The notes under the pieces: model-generated
Database searches by the model: none
Told to the model about the DNA's origin: nothing
The model's input: the letters and a program-made list of their open reading frames with translations, nothing else
NCBI RefSeq assembly: GCF_049568105.1
Contig: NZ_CP145335.1
Location: 3,844,001-3,908,000 of the forward strand
Direction: 5' to 3'
Length of the DNA stretch: 64,000 nt
From: Salinisphaera sp049568105
GTDB lineage: Bacteria; Pseudomonadota; Gammaproteobacteria; Nevskiales; Salinisphaeraceae
Shown: positions 8,032 to 16,785 of the stretch, piece after piece
Layout: each line of letters begins with the position of its first letter
Position numbering within the stretch: the first letter of the stretch is position 1
Program-made: the position numbers and the translations under genes

Positions 8032-8906
8032 CGAAAAATCCCGGCCAGGGTCAGCAACGCGAAACCGGCCAGCAGAATCAGCACCGATCGCGAAATCAGC
8101 GATAGCGCGCCAAGCAGCGTATCGTCGAAACATTGCTGGTCGGTCAGCCCGCTGTCTACGCCGAGGGCGCCGCGCCCGACCGCAGCCAGCAGGCGCCAGC
8201 TGGCGATGCCACTGACGTGGGTGCTGGCCCGGGCCGTACGCCAGCCCGCCAACGCCTGGCCACTCTGGCCCGCGATTACATATACGAGTGCGACGATGCG
8301 CGCCGGGATCCAGGCCGCCAGACCATGCACGTATTCGGCCACCCGCGCGGTCTGTCGGGTAGCCGGATCGCGCACCGCCAGCGCCGGCAGCTCCCGCACC
8401 AGCCGATAGAACAGCGCCCCGGTTGGGCCGGCCACGAAAAACCATAGCAACACAGCCAGCACCCGCTCATGGCCCTGCACGAGCACGGCGCCTACGATGG
8501 TTGGCGGATCAATATCGCGCGCCCGACGGCCGCTGGCCCGGCGACAGAGCGCGACCGCCCGAGCCTCGACTTCGTCGTGAGCCTGCTCGCTGCGTGCATG
8601 CGCCAACGCATACACATCCTCCCAGAGATCGCGCGGGCCGAGGCTGATCAACAGCCCGATCAGGCCGAACACGAGCTGCGCGCCCAGCCATAGATGGGTA
8701 TCGATCATCCACTGCAGCACTCCGAACACTGCCAGCGGCGGCAGGATCACCGCGACGCCGAACGGTCGGGCCAGCCAGGCACGGCCGAGGCGACTGCGCT
8801 CGATCAGCCGGACATAGGCCGCGAACGCATCGATCTGGCGCAGACGGGAAAGCTGGCCCAGCGTTCGCTCGAGCAGCAGTGCGACCACAATCACGATCAA
8901 ATGCAT
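8028..8906 (-). CDS. ampE: AmpE-like inner-membrane protein
   Basis: Polytopic membrane protein of 292 residues in the AmpE/CobD-like family, associated with beta-lactamase regulation and cell-wall recycling; its exact biochemical role is unknown. It has the family start (long N-terminal helix, then ERTLGQL), several helices, and the conserved FFVAGPTGALFYRL segment. It overlaps the 3' end of ampD by ten bases, confirming an ampDE unit. The stop codon TAG is contributed by the end of a dispersed repeat, so the last residues (AGIFR) may be altered compared with relatives. Confidence 0.9.
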   Translation of the reverse strand: MHLIVIVVALLLERTLGQLSRLRQIDAFAAYVRLIERSRLGRAWLARPFGVAVILPPLAVFGVLQWMIDTHLWLGAQLVFGLIGLLISLGPRDLWEDVYALAHARSEQAHDEVEARAVALCRRASGRRARDIDPPTIVGAVLVQGHERVLAVLLWFFVAGPTGALFYRLVRELPALAVRDPATRQTARVAEYVHGLAAWIPARIVALVYVIAGQSGQALAGWRTARASTHVSGIASWRLLAAVGRGALGVDSGLTDQQCFDDTLLGALSLISRSVLILLAGFALLTLAGIFR

Positions 8907-9475
8907 AGGCGATCCAGTAATCGATGCAGTGCAGCCCAGTCGAAAGCCGGCCCCGGATCGGTCTTGCGCCCCGGAGCGATATCGCTATGGCCGACGATAC
9001 GCGAACGCGTCATCCCCGGATAATGAAGCAAAAGCGCGGCCGTAACAGCCGCCAGCCGACGATACTGGGCCGGCGTATAAGGACAGTCGTCGGTGCCTTC
9101 GAGCTCGATGCCGATCCCGAAATCGTTGACGCGTTCGCGGCTGTCGAAGACCGATGCCCCGGCATGCCAGGCGCGATCGTCGAACGATACATATTGGGTC
9201 AACGCGCCGCTGCGCTCGATCACGGCATGGGCCGAGACCCGCAGATCGGCGATCCGGGCATAGAACGAATCGGCCGCCGAATCCAAACGATTGGTAAACA
9301 GGGCTTCGACCTGCCCATGGCCGAACCGGCCTGGCGGCAGGGTAATGCCGTGTACGACCAGCGTATCGACCGCAACGCCGGCCGGGCGCATATCGTGATT
9401 GGGCGAAACGATTCGGCGGGCATCGACGAGCCAGCCGTCGACAGTCATGCGGGGGATTGCGATCGGATCAGCCAT
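8897..9475 (-). CDS. ampD: 1,6-anhydro-N-acetylmuramyl-L-alanine amidase AmpD
   Basis: Cytoplasmic zinc amidase that removes the peptide from anhydro-muropeptides during peptidoglycan recycling and thereby lowers the AmpR inducer. It has 192 residues. Zinc ligands are visible as H42 in LVVHG, the histidine in GHSDIAPGRKTDPG and the aspartate in the same block; AWHAG is also conserved. The usual HNIS is HGIT here. Its ATG at 9475 overlaps the stop of the DUF4105 gene by one base (TGATG), suggesting translational coupling. The operon order is small exported protein, DUF4105, ampD, ampE. Confidence 0.96.
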   Translation of the reverse strand: MADPIAIPRMTVDGWLVDARRIVSPNHDMRPAGVAVDTLVVHGITLPPGRFGHGQVEALFTNRLDSAADSFYARIADLRVSAHAVIERSGALTQYVSFDDRAWHAGASVFDSRERVNDFGIGIELEGTDDCPYTPAQYRRLAAVTAALLLHYPGMTRSRIVGHSDIAPGRKTDPGPAFDWAALHRLLDRLCI

Positions 9476-11439
9476 CAGAAATATGCCTGGATACCGAAAT
9501 CCACCCGGGTCCCGCGATCGAACTTCGTATCCTCATAGCCAATGCTCGAACGAAACGCCCAATCATCCACGATCGGCCACTGGGCGCCCAACTTGGCCCA
9601 GCCATAGTGGCCATCGGCCCCGGCGGCATAGTGCAGCCAGCCGGCATCGGCCCGGAGCTGGATGCCGGGATGCGGATAGACCAAAAGCCCTACGTTCGGC
9701 CCGGCCCCTAGCGCATAGGCCGGCTGCAGCCCAGGGTTGGCATCCAGCGACACCTGGCCGAACACATAGCCGGTGAGTTTGCCACTGCCCCAGGCCAAGC
9801 CCGGCCCGCCCTGCAGGTAGTAGCCCAGATCGTTGGCGGCATCGGTAAACACATGGCTCGAAGGCCGACGCCGTAGACCGGTATCAACGGTGAACGAGAC
9901 CGGCTTGAACCAAGCGCTGCGTGGCGACAACGACGTAATCGACAACAGCCGGATATCGTCGAGTTTTAGCTGCCCGTCTTCGGGGTCGACGCGCAGGCCG
10001 ATATCTGCGAAATCGATGGCAGCGCCGCGGGTATAGCCGCCAGGGTCGTCGAGCAGATCGTGATAGGCCGGACGGATCCGGAAACCGAGCGAGAATGTGT
10101 CATCGGCATACACGCCCGACGCATTGACCCGCAGCGAGCGATGGCCGCTGGCCGGCGAGATATGCGGGGCCGGCACCGCGCCGAACGGCGAGGTCCGAGG
10201 AATTTTCGCCCGGGCCGACAGAATATGGTTGGCATAGCGCTGCCCGGCCTGGCCCTTGATCGGGGCCGCGACTTCGTCGCTGGCGAGCTGGTAATGCAGG
10301 GCATCGTAGGCGACTTCCAGCACCTTGGCCCGTGCCTCGGGCGCCAACGCTGCCACCTTCGGCGCGGTCGGCGCCAGCTCGTCGGCCGCGATCTGGCGCG
10401 CCAGGGCCTGCTGGCGATCGGTGAGCTGGCGGGTTTCCCAACGCAGCATGGTTTCCATCGACGGTCGATAGTCGGCCGGGCCGAGCAGCCCCGGGGTATC
10501 GGCCATGCTGCGGATAGTATCCGAAGGGATCGCATACCAGTCGTAGTCGCGGGTCAGATGCAGACTCGGCCTGGCGGCATCCAACAGGCTCAACAGCTGG
10601 TACGAACAGTTCTTGTTGAGGAAATAGTAGACAAAATGGACGCTGTCCATCTCCCAGGTATGGTCGACCAGCCGCGACAATTCGGCGTCGCTGAGCTTGA
10701 GCGGATACGACCAAACATCACGGTTTTCGATCCAGGCGTACTGCTTGACTTTCTTGTAATAAGGAAACAGCCCGAATACCCCGGGATAGCCCCCGGTCAG
10801 CCCTTTCCAGACAAACCCCAGGCCGCGCTTGTCCTCGGGCGCAGCAGCTGCGAAATTGATCGCATAGGACAGCAGCTCGGTGCCGTGCCGGCGCTGGCCG
10901 GAATCGATCCGCAGCAGGGTATGGCCGAACATCGACGACGGGCTGTTGGGAAAAGCGGTCGGAAACACCAGGCTGGCCGAGGCGGGATCGATCATCGCCC
11001 GCCAGCGCTGATACTTGGGGCACTGATGTACCGGCAGCCGATTGGTATCGATCGACAGCCGCTCGACCAGGAACTTGCGCCGCGCCACGAACAGGCAATA
11101 GGCCGGCCGCTCGCGTGGACCGATCGCCCGTTTCGAAAACAGCCCGGCCAGGGTGGCATCGAGCTCGGCGGCCGGATCGGTCGCGCCGTTGTCGGCCAGG
11201 AAGAACCAGGGCGAGGCCACCTCGCTATGGACCCCCGGACGTAGCCAGTTCGGCTCGTAATGCAACAACGCCCGCCATTCCGGGGCCTCGGACAGCGCCT
11301 GCTCGGCCGCGCGCTGTTGCAACGTGGCGAGACTCGCCGTGGGCTCGGCCGGCGCAGAAAGCGCCGCAGGCCCGCCCAGGAGCAGACACGCATACAGCAG
11401 ACCGCCGCACACACAGCGGCCGATCGACGAGAAAGCCAT
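9475..11439 (-). CDS. DUF4105 (Lnb N-terminal domain) envelope protein with barrel-like C-terminus
   Basis: Large exported protein of 654 residues. A signal peptide spans about residues 1-30. Residues about 120-350 carry the DUF4105 region with conserved SSMFGHTLLR and FLNKNCSYQL; the histidine and cysteine resemble a papain-like/NlpC-type pair. The last 200 or so residues are rich in alternating aromatic and glycine residues and end in aromatic F, as expected of an outer-membrane beta-barrel. Function is unknown; a role in peptidoglycan or lipoprotein processing is plausible because the gene is translationally coupled to ampD. It starts at ATG 11439, about 100 bases after the small exported-protein gene. 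Confidence 0.85.
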   Translation of the reverse strand: MAFSSIGRCVCGGLLYACLLLGGPAALSAPAEPTASLATLQQRAAEQALSEAPEWRALLHYEPNWLRPGVHSEVASPWFFLADNGATDPAAELDATLAGLFSKRAIGPRERPAYCLFVARRKFLVERLSIDTNRLPVHQCPKYQRWRAMIDPASASLVFPTAFPNSPSSMFGHTLLRIDSGQRRHGTELLSYAINFAAAAPEDKRGLGFVWKGLTGGYPGVFGLFPYYKKVKQYAWIENRDVWSYPLKLSDAELSRLVDHTWEMDSVHFVYYFLNKNCSYQLLSLLDAARPSLHLTRDYDWYAIPSDTIRSMADTPGLLGPADYRPSMETMLRWETRQLTDRQQALARQIAADELAPTAPKVAALAPEARAKVLEVAYDALHYQLASDEVAAPIKGQAGQRYANHILSARAKIPRTSPFGAVPAPHISPASGHRSLRVNASGVYADDTFSLGFRIRPAYHDLLDDPGGYTRGAAIDFADIGLRVDPEDGQLKLDDIRLLSITSLSPRSAWFKPVSFTVDTGLRRRPSSHVFTDAANDLGYYLQGGPGLAWGSGKLTGYVFGQVSLDANPGLQPAYALGAGPNVGLLVYPHPGIQLRADAGWLHYAAGADGHYGWAKLGAQWPIVDDWAFRSSIGYEDTKFDRGTRVDFGIQAYF

Positions 11440-11542
11440 TATCGCCCTTGGCGTCGCAGCAGGATGTCGGCGGCCATTATTCCAGCTCGGGCGTTCGCCG
11501 TGGTCGTTTCAACCGCGGGTCGCCAATTCACACCAGCCGCGG

Positions 11543-11863
11543 CTAGTCTTCGCCCGGGGCCTGGGCATCGAAATTGCCCAGCGGCCGGGTGAAGGTATAC
11601 TTGGCCGGCTCGGCCACCAGCCGTTCGCCGGCCTTATCGGCGTTGTGGCCCAGCAGGGAGAACGGCAGCGACACAATGAACAGCCCTGTGCCCGCCACGG
11701 TCGCCACCAGGCTGACCGGCCGGACCACGGCCGCATCGAAGGTCATCGCGGCCGCCGAAGGGCTTGCCATCTCGTCGTCGCCGGCCAGCGCTGGCGTGGC
11801 TGCGAACAAGGACAGGACGATGCCCAACACGATCCACGCGCGCCGATTCAGGAGTTTGCCCAT
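11543..11863 (-). CDS. Small exported or membrane protein of unknown function
   Basis: A 106-residue protein with a classic signal peptide (cleavage after ATPALA, about residue 27) and one further hydrophobic segment around residues 50-72 (PVSLVATVAGTGLFIVSLP). The central FDAAVVRP motif and the closing TFTRPLG are shared, as I remember, with short conserved proteins of pseudomonads sometimes mislabelled multidrug transporter. I do not know its function. It is the first gene of the run leading to DUF4105, ampD and ampE and diverges from the DUF2007 gene. Confidence 0.8.
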   Translation of the reverse strand: MGKLLNRRAWIVLGIVLSLFAATPALAGDDEMASPSAAAMTFDAAVVRPVSLVATVAGTGLFIVSLPFSLLGHNADKAGERLVAEPAKYTFTRPLGNFDAQAPGED

Positions 11864-11950
11864 GTTGCGATCCCCGCACTACTGCTGGTCTGCGAGACTA
11901 GCAAAGCGGCCCGGCAAGTCAATCGGTCGGCGCCTGCCTGCGCCTCTGGC

Positions 11951-12274
11951 ATGAAGGCTCGACAGGTCTATCTGGCGGCCGATCCGGTCAACGCCGAGAT
12001 CGTCAAAGACATGCTCGTCGATCGCGGCATTGCCGCCCATGTGCGCAGCCAGCACCTCTGGGGTGGCATGGGCGAGCTGCCGGCCAATGTCTACCCAGAA
12101 GTCTGGGTGGATACGGCCACCGATTTCGAACACGCCCGCCAGCTGGTGGCGGCCTTCGAACAGGGCACGTTGGAAACCGGCTGCGACTGGATCTGCCCCG
12201 GCTGCGGCGAGGCCCTGGGCGGCCAGTTCAACGCCTGCTGGTCCTGCCAGCACCCACGCCCGGCTGATCGCTAA
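11951..12274 (+). CDS. DUF2007 domain protein with C-terminal zinc ribbon
   Basis: A 107-residue protein from ATG 11951. The N-terminal 70 residues (VYLAADPVNAEIVKDMLVDRGI, then PEVWV) match the DUF2007 fold, a small putative signal-transducing domain. The C-terminus has CPGCG and CWSC, a probable zinc ribbon. The open frame extends far upstream but those codons overlap the divergent small gene. It ends ten bases before trmL, so the two are likely co-transcribed. Function unknown. Confidence 0.85.
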   Translation: MKARQVYLAADPVNAEIVKDMLVDRGIAAHVRSQHLWGGMGELPANVYPEVWVDTATDFEHARQLVAAFEQGTLETGCDWICPGCGEALGGQFNACWSCQHPRPADR

Positions 12275-12284
12275 TCGACTGCCT

Positions 12285-12731
12285 ATGCATCTAGTTCTCT
12301 ATCAACCCGAAATCCCGCCCAATACGGGCAACGTGATCCGCCTGGCGGCCAATATCGGCGCGGCTCTGCATCTGATCCATCCGCTCGGATTTTCGATCGA
12401 CGACAAGCATCTGCGCCGCGCCGGGCTGGATTATCGCGAACGCGCGGTGATCCACGAATGGCCGAATTTCGACGCCTGGCAGGCCGCGCACGCACACTGT
12501 CGCGTGCTGGCAGCCACCAAGCGCGGCGATGTGCGCTACGACACGCTGGCCTATCGCGCCGACGATGCGCTGCTGTTCGGCTGCGAAACCCGTGGCCTGC
12601 CGCCCGAGCGGGTGGCCGCAGCCGATGCCGCGATCTACTTGCCGATGCGGCCGGACAATCGCAGCCTGAATCTGTCCAATAGCGTCGCGGTCGTCGCCTA
12701 CGAGGCCTGGCGCCAGCTCGGCTTCGCCTGA
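12285..12731 (+). CDS. trmL: tRNA (cytidine(34)-2'-O)-methyltransferase
   Basis: SPOUT methyltransferase that 2'-O-methylates the wobble base of tRNA-Leu. It has 148 residues from ATG 12285. Family marks include the PEIPPNTGNVIRLAAN start, LLFGCETRGLP and the knot-forming LPMRPDNRSLNLSNSVAV near the C-terminus. Longer upstream reading in this frame runs antisense-free through the DUF2007 gene but has no support. No strong Shine-Dalgarno is seen, consistent with coupling to the gene just upstream. Confidence 0.95.
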   Translation: MHLVLYQPEIPPNTGNVIRLAANIGAALHLIHPLGFSIDDKHLRRAGLDYRERAVIHEWPNFDAWQAAHAHCRVLAATKRGDVRYDTLAYRADDALLFGCETRGLPPERVAAADAAIYLPMRPDNRSLNLSNSVAVVAYEAWRQLGFA

Positions 12732-12910
12732 TTCACGGCCTGCCCGGACAACAGCCTTGCTGGGCCGAGTCCGTATCGAGCAAGCCTGCCTTATCGCATG
12801 CGTTGCCGGCACAATCTCCGTAAAGCCTGGACGGCAGCGGCGCGGTTTCGACAAGCCGGGCCGGCGGCCCGGGCGTAGCCCGACCTCGGTTGCCGTATCG
12901 CGGCCGGGCT

Positions 12911-13196
12911 CTAGGGCGTGTTGGGGTGTCGCGCGAGTCTGCGCCTAGCGCTGTTTACCGAGCTGTTGGGCTACAAGCCGAGGCGCCGCGAGTGCGGCGT
13001 CGTAGCGCGACGTCAGTGAGCGGCACAGCTACATTGCCGCCAAACAGCCCTTGGCCCGAAGGGTTGGGCCGCAAATCGCGTCGGGCCGTGTTACAAGCCT
13101 TAATCGTGGCACGCCCAGAACCGGCGGCTCGCGTCTGCCCAACCACGATTTGGGGCGGCAACGCAGCGCTGGGGCGAAACATCAACACGCCCTAAG
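12911..13196 (+). mobile_element. MITE-like element with terminal inverted repeats (type copy)
   Basis: A 286-bp non-coding element. The left end CTAGGGCGTGTTG (12911-12923) is answered by CAACACGCCCTAAG (13183-13196), an 11-bp inverted match GGGCGTGTTG flanked by TA on both sides. No transposase is encoded; a 101-residue open frame inside is also found, degraded, in the other copies and is better explained by the repeat. Related copies are at 7794-8031 and 34147-34420. The right end supplies the TAG stop of the HAD gene at 13192. The 180 bases before it (12732-12910) hold only a GC-rich hairpin-prone stretch. Confidence 0.8.
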
Positions 13197-13848
13197 CCTT
13201 GATCCGCGGCTCCAGTACTTCCCAGCCCGCCCCTTCGGCCTCGACACTCAGGCGCCGATCGGGAGCCACCGCGACGGCTTCACCGACGACCCGAAACAGA
13301 TAGGCATCGTTGATCGAATCGCCAAAGGCTACGGCCTCGGCCAGCGGCAAGCCGGCGGTTTCGGCCAGCGTCTCGGCAGCATCGACCTTGGTCGGCCCGT
13401 AGGGATGGCGGCGCGGCGGCGCAGCCGTGAAATAACCGCCCTGGGTACTACAGGAGGCACCGATGCAGTGCTTAACGCCCAGCGCATCGCCCAGCGCATC
13501 GGCCAAAAACTGCGGCGTGCCCGACAACAGCACCACCACGTCGCCGGCCGCCTGATGGGCTTTGAGCCGCTCGACCGCCGGTGCATGCAGTGTCTCGGAC
13601 AGCACATCGGCCACGAAGCGCCGCGCCAGATCGACGATATGGCCGTAGTCGTGGCCGCTCAGATAGGCCTTGTTCTTCTGCATCACATGCCGGCCGAAGC
13701 GCGGCAGATAACGCAGCACGAACCAGGCAAACGCCAGCAGCTGCCGCGGCCCCAGCGCGCGCATGCGCCATAGATAGCGCGCAAAACGGGCCTCGGACGA
13801 GGCCCCGGGGATCAACGTCCCGTCGATATCGAAGATTACCAGACGCAT
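13192..13848 (-). CDS. HAD-superfamily IB hydrolase
   Basis: Phosphatase of 218 residues. Motif I is FDIDGT with D7 and D9; motif II the serine in LLSGTPQF; motif III is AFGDSINDAYL. The membrane-like segment LLAFAWFVLRYLP near residue 40 is typical of HAD-IB proteins acting on lipid or amino-alcohol phosphates. ATG 13848 is chosen over the upstream frame start because GAGG lies five bases away. It begins one base after the stop of the CDP-alcohol phosphatidyltransferase gene, so a joint lipid role is plausible. Its stop TAG lies within the end of the neighbouring repeat. Confidence 0.88.
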   Translation of the reverse strand: MRLVIFDIDGTLIPGASSEARFARYLWRMRALGPRQLLAFAWFVLRYLPRFGRHVMQKNKAYLSGHDYGHIVDLARRFVADVLSETLHAPAVERLKAHQAAGDVVVLLSGTPQFLADALGDALGVKHCIGASCSTQGGYFTAAPPRRHPYGPTKVDAAETLAETAGLPLAEAVAFGDSINDAYLFRVVGEAVAVAPDRRLSVEAEGAGWEVLEPRIKA

Positions 13849-13849
13849 G

Positions 13850-14470
13850 TCACCCTCTTTGCGCCACTGTATTCGGCCGGGCGTTAACACAGAACTCCAC
13901 GATCACCGGCAGGCCACGCGCGACACAGATCGCCGCCGACAGCCAGGCCAAGCCCAGGCCGATCCCGGCCATCCAGCCGCCATAGTGGGCCCAAAAGGCC
14001 GGCGCCAGCTCGGGAAACGGCTGCCAGAGCAAAATCCACGAGAACGTGGTGGCCTTGAGCACGGCATAGAAGCCGCGCATGAATCGCCCGGCCACCAGGA
14101 ACCGGCCGAGCGGCGACTGCATCATATCGAAGGCCGCCGTACCACTGGCAGCACCGCGGCTGCGGATCGCATCTACCAGATTGCCACGGATAATGAACAA
14201 CAGCGGCACCCAGACGCCGATGAAGCCCAAATGCGCGAGCACGACCCACAACACGATCTCGACGATGCGATCGATAGCAATATCGAAGGTCGCCCCGAAC
14301 AAGGTTTCTTGATTGAAACGTCGGGCCACCCAGCCATCGACGCCGTCCAGCGCGATGATCAGGATCGTTAACGGCGCATTGACCAGCTGCAGCGTCGGCG
14401 CGCCGGAATAAACCACCGCCAACAACACGAACAGCAGTAGAAAGCGTGCAAAAGTAACCCAGTTCGCCAT
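13850..14470 (-). CDS. CDP-alcohol phosphatidyltransferase family protein
   Basis: Integral membrane enzyme of about 206 residues that would move a phosphatidyl group from CDP-diacylglycerol to an alcohol. The full signature Dx2DGx2ARx8Gx3Dx3D is present (DGVDGWVAR, then G, D and D at the right spacing) around residues 41-67. About five to six hydrophobic helices are visible. ATG 14470 is preferred to the TTG four codons earlier. It directly precedes a HAD phosphatase, an arrangement recalling PgsA plus a phosphatase, but the acceptor alcohol cannot be read from sequence. Confidence 0.88.
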   Translation of the reverse strand: MANWVTFARFLLLFVLLAVVYSGAPTLQLVNAPLTILIIALDGVDGWVARRFNQETLFGATFDIAIDRIVEIVLWVVLAHLGFIGVWVPLLFIIRGNLVDAIRSRGAASGTAAFDMMQSPLGRFLVAGRFMRGFYAVLKATTFSWILLWQPFPELAPAFWAHYGGWMAGIGLGLAWLSAAICVARGLPVIVEFCVNARPNTVAQRG

Positions 14471-14604
14471 ATCCCGTCTCAAAGGCTGTGCTACGGCAGT
14501 GCGTTGCGCAATCGATGTCTTGCTATACTCGACGCTAAGCCCCGCAAGCGCCTTTCACGCTCTCATTCAGCGTTATTCTACATGAGGCCGTGCCGGCCAG
14601 CGTG

Positions 14605-15618
14605 TCATTCGGCTTCGGATCGCGACGGCCGCTCGGCCAGCTCTCGCACGGCCGTCTGGGGCGATACGCCTTCGTGCAGGACACGATACACCTGAGCCAC
14701 GATCGGCATATCGATGCCGTGTTGGCGTGCCATGCGGTCGACCTCACGGGCCACTCTTACGCCTTCGACCACCTGACCGATACGGGCCTCGGCGCCGGCG
14801 ACGTCGTCGCCGGCTGCCAGGGCCAGGCCCATACGCCGATTGCGCGACTGATCGTCGCTGCAGGTCAAAAGCAGATCGCCGAGCCCCGCCATGCCGGTCA
14901 GCGTCTCGCGCGAGCCGCCCAGGGCCACGCCCAGGCGCATCATCTCCGACAGGCCGCGGGTGATCAGCAGCGCCCGGGCATTGGCACCATAGCCGAGACC
15001 GTCCGAAATCCCGACCGCGATCGCCAGTACGTTCTTGACCGCGCCGCCAACGCCAACCCCGATCACATCCGAAGAGGTATAGACCCGAAACACACCGTCG
15101 TGGAAGGCATGCGCCATGTCGTTGGCGAAAGCGGCATCGGCCGAGGCGATAGTCACCGCGGTCGGCAGGCCACGCCCGACCTCACCGGCAAAGCTCGGAC
15201 CCGACAAGACCCCGGTCGCGCGTGCCTCACCAAGCACTTCGGCAGCCACCTCATGCGGCAGCAGCGCAGTATCCGGCTCCAGCCCCTTGGTCGCCCAGAG
15301 TACGCGCTGCTGCGGCGCCAGATGGGCAGCCACCGCTTCGAGACAGCGTCGCAGCGCATGGCTGGGCACGACCACGAGCACATCGTCGGCGCCGTTGAGG
15401 GCCGCGGCTAAGTCGGCGACCGGCTCAAGCGTGCTGGGGAACTCGGCCTCCGGCAGATAGCGCGCGTTGACGCGCTCGGTGGCCATACGCCGAATCGCCT
15501 CCGGGTCGCGCCCCCACAGGCGCACGGCATGTCCGCGTCGGGCGAGCTGGAGCGCCAGCGCGGTGCCCCAGGACCCGGCGCCGATCACGGCCAGACATTG
15601 TGGCTTGGATTGCGCCAC
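14605..15618 (-). CDS. gpsA: Glycerol-3-phosphate dehydrogenase [NAD(P)+]
   Basis: Makes sn-glycerol 3-phosphate for phospholipid synthesis from dihydroxyacetone phosphate. It has 337 residues. The Rossmann motif GAGSWG is at 13-18, ATKGLE and the C-terminal GLGDLLLTC and SRNRRMG blocks are conserved. The start is GTG 15618. It follows secB with an 18-base gap, the standard secB-gpsA order of gammaproteobacteria. Confidence 0.97.
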   Translation of the reverse strand: MAQSKPQCLAVIGAGSWGTALALQLARRGHAVRLWGRDPEAIRRMATERVNARYLPEAEFPSTLEPVADLAAALNGADDVLVVVPSHALRRCLEAVAAHLAPQQRVLWATKGLEPDTALLPHEVAAEVLGEARATGVLSGPSFAGEVGRGLPTAVTIASADAAFANDMAHAFHDGVFRVYTSSDVIGVGVGGAVKNVLAIAVGISDGLGYGANARALLITRGLSEMMRLGVALGGSRETLTGMAGLGDLLLTCSDDQSRNRRMGLALAAGDDVAGAEARIGQVVEGVRVAREVDRMARQHGIDMPIVAQVYRVLHEGVSPQTAVRELAERPSRSEAE

Positions 15619-15636
15619 GGCTGACTCGAGCGCCGT

Positions 15637-16125
15637 CTAGTGGGTGGCCTGACCGGCGTCGGTCGCGGCCGCGCCGTCGTTGGCCCGATGCTGGGCATAG
15701 AGCAGGTCGAAATTGACCGGCTGCAGCAAGAAGTGCGGGAAGCCTGCGCGCTGGACCATGTCGCCGACCGACTCGCGGATATACGGAAACAGCACCGACG
15801 GGCAATAGGCGCCGAGCACGTGGTCGCGCTCGCCTTCGTCGGCAAAACCTTCGATCTGGAATACGCCGGCCTGCTGGACCTCGACGATATAGGCGGTGCG
15901 CTCGCCCTGCTTGGCGGTCACCGTGACGGTCAGGACCACCTGATGGGTTTCGTCGGACAACGTTTGAATCTGGGTATTCAGATCGACATTGACTTCGGGA
16001 TTGTACTGTTCGGTGAACACCCGCGGGCCGTCGGGCACCTCGATCGAAGCATCCCGAATATAGATTTTCTGCAGTCCGACCTGGCGCTGGGGCTGCTCGT
16101 TGTCGTTGCCATTGTCTTCAGCCAT
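15637..16125 (-). CDS. secB: Protein-export chaperone SecB
   Basis: Cytoplasmic tetrameric chaperone that keeps preproteins unfolded and passes them to SecA. It has 162 residues, with family stretches LQKIYIRDASIEVPDGP and LFPYIRESVGDMVQRAGFP; the acidic tail of about 20 residues is somewhat longer than usual. ATG 16125 has a strong AGGAGG site. It lies between a rhodanese-like gene and gpsA on one strand, gaps under 40 bases. Confidence 0.97.
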   Translation of the reverse strand: MAEDNGNDNEQPQRQVGLQKIYIRDASIEVPDGPRVFTEQYNPEVNVDLNTQIQTLSDETHQVVLTVTVTAKQGERTAYIVEVQQAGVFQIEGFADEGERDHVLGAYCPSVLFPYIRESVGDMVQRAGFPHFLLQPVNFDLLYAQHRANDGAAATDAGQATH

Positions 16126-16164
16126 GATCCCTCCTGATGTTGGCGTGACGGCGCTGGCCGCCGA

Positions 16165-16590
16165 TTACTTGCTGGTTACCGGCAGCCCGTCGGCCTGCCA
16201 GCTGTTGATCCCGCCCTTGAGCGCATACACCCGGCTATAGCCCTTGGCGCGCAGCTTGGACGCTGCCTGAGGCGCGGAATTGCCGGCCCCGCAATAGACG
16301 ATGATCGGCTTGTTGGTGTCCTTGGTGATTTCCTTGGCGCGATCATCGATGCCGGCCAGCGGCACGTGCTTGGCATTGAGAATATGGTTTTTCTTGTAGT
16401 CCGACGACGAACGCGTATCGACCACCACCGCGTCGTCGCTGTTCATCAGCCGCACGGCCTCGGAAGACGAAATCGGGGCATTGCCCGAGGCGCCGCGCCA
16501 GACCTCGTTGGCGATGAGGGCAATCACGATCACGCCCAATGCGCCCCAAAGGAAAGGATGATGGGCGATGAATTCCAGCAGCTGATCCAT
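16165..16590 (-). CDS. Membrane-anchored rhodanese-like protein
   Basis: A 141-residue protein with one N-terminal membrane helix (about residues 12-30) and a single rhodanese domain. The active-site loop reads YCGAGNSA, so the persulfide-forming cysteine is present. The domain probably faces the cytoplasm. Rhodaneses of this kind sit beside secB in many gammaproteobacteria (YibN-type). Its 195-base upstream region is shared with the divergent envC gene. Confidence 0.9.
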   Translation of the reverse strand: MDQLLEFIAHHPFLWGALGVIVIALIANEVWRGASGNAPISSSEAVRLMNSDDAVVVDTRSSSDYKKNHILNAKHVPLAGIDDRAKEITKDTNKPIIVYCGAGNSAPQAASKLRAKGYSRVYALKGGINSWQADGLPVTSK

Positions 16591-16785
16591 ATTGATGTGC
16601 CGAGTCTTTATGAATGCAGGCCCGCATCACGCGGCCCACGGCTCTACGCCTCGTTGAAGATTGCCCGGGCTCCGGGCGCCGGCCGGGGATTATTGCACAC
16701 ACCGAGCACGCCTGACCCGCGGCGCGAACAACTCGGCCGTGGTTCGTCTGCCACCGCGGCCCCCGGCTTGCCTTACAATCGCGGC

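Noticed and set aside
10060..11244. A 394-residue frame opposite the DUF4105 gene
   Set aside because: Antisense shadow; the DUF4105 frame has a signal peptide, conserved motifs and operon overlap.
12890..13195. A 101-residue frame inside the MITE-like element
   Set aside because: Similar frames occur in the other repeat copies with frame-breaking changes, so similarity comes from the DNA repeat, not from protein selection.
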